Part shown: piece after piece, positions 22,573 to 22,608 of the stretch
Layout of the letters: each line of letters begins with the position of its first letter
How positions within the stretch are numbered: position 1 is the stretch's first letter
Assembly (NCBI GenBank): GCA_038248985.1
Contig: JBBRWV010000055.1
Location: forward strand, 1-22,608
Direction of reading: 5' to 3'
From: JBBRWV01 sp038248985
GTDB taxonomy: Bacteria; Planctomycetota; Phycisphaerae; WQYP01
DNA length: 22,608 nt
Translations under genes and position numbers: made by a program
The notes under the pieces: model-generated
What the model was told of the DNA's origin: nothing
The model's database searches: none
The model's input: the letters and a program-made list of their open reading frames with translations, nothing else

Positions 22573-22608
22573 AAAGAAGGTCATCGCGATGGACCTGTGG
22601 ACGCATTA

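Larger units (their letters stand above)
16859..22608. mobile_element. Integrative element with recombinase, excisionase, PrimPol-ATPase and origin-like repeats (right end not in window)
   Basis: From the tRNA onward the strong G-richness of the top strand stops and all three protein genes are typical mobile-element genes on the minus strand. The order is tRNA, integrase, excisionase-like, non-coding block, replication protein, repeat-rich non-coding block. This fits a phage satellite or integrating plasmid that can excise and replicate. No structural, packaging or transfer gene is seen in this 5.7-kb part. Confidence 0.8.
21739..22608. other. Repeat-rich non-coding block, probable replication origin
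   Basis: 870 bp without a supportable gene. It has an A-rich half (21800-21980) with short direct repeats and a half (22190-22575) with RACCGTCGG repeats. Open frames crossing the second half on the minus strand translate into Ser-Asp-Gly and Pro-Thr-Val periodicity, which is the repeat itself. The layout of an A+T-rich zone plus iterons next to a replication protein gene is that of an origin. Confidence 0.55.

Noticed and set aside
22238..22606. Minus-strand genes of 101 and 122 residues at the right edge
   Set aside because: Their Ser-Asp-Gly and Pro-Thr-Val periodicity comes from translating the RACCGTCGG repeats in two frames. There is no good start or ribosome-binding site and no recognisable domain.
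16881..22608. Second attachment site inside the window
   Set aside because: I searched by eye for another copy of the tRNA-Phe T-arm and acceptor sequence up to 22608 and found none.

Overview
The window looks like a chromosomal segment from a planctomycete (Planctomycetota, perhaps Phycisphaerae-like) that ends in an integrated mobile element. The planctomycete call rests on very high G+C, a membrane protein ending in the Cys-x-x-Cys-Gly-Tyr-Asp-Leu-Arg zinc motif common in that phylum, and housekeeping genes of that flavour (FolE2, PduO-type adenosyltransferase, NapG/MauM ferredoxin, YqgE, FlgM). It is an inference from sequence features; no taxonomic search was possible.

Bases 1-16.8 kb are ordinary chromosome with many short transcription units. 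In order: a ClC chloride channel cut by the left edge; a small secreted protein; (minus) a zinc-ribbon membrane protein and nadD; (plus) a cobalamin adenosyltransferase; (minus) folE2 and hisI; (plus) a four-cluster ferredoxin; (minus) a membrane-protein gene broken by an in-frame TAG and a nucleotidyltransferase; (minus) pyrK-like; (plus) flgM; (minus) a DUF47/PhoU-like, PiT transporter and Hpt cluster; (plus) a CBM9-like lipoprotein; (minus) a small secreted protein; (plus) an FmdB-type zinc ribbon and a DJ-1/PfpI protein; (minus) a secreted alpha-helical repeat protein and yqgE. The top strand is strongly G-rich throughout this part whichever strand the gene is on: plus-strand genes favour G-ending codons and minus-strand genes C-ending codons.

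From a tRNA-Phe gene at 16808-16880 onward the composition becomes balanced. The layout is then that of an integrative element: tRNA, tyrosine recombinase pointing at the tRNA, excisionase-like HTH protein 3 nt upstream of it, a 615-bp non-coding stretch with a 16-bp perfect palindrome and hairpins, an 820-residue PrimPol-PriCT-ATPase replication protein, and an 870-bp non-coding stretch. That last stretch holds two repeat systems: A-rich direct repeats around GCATCACAAATCAAAA, and about a dozen copies of RACCGTCGG in both orientations. I read it as the replication origin of a satellite-like or plasmid-like integrating element. No capsid, terminase or conjugation gene is visible, and the far end lies outside the window.
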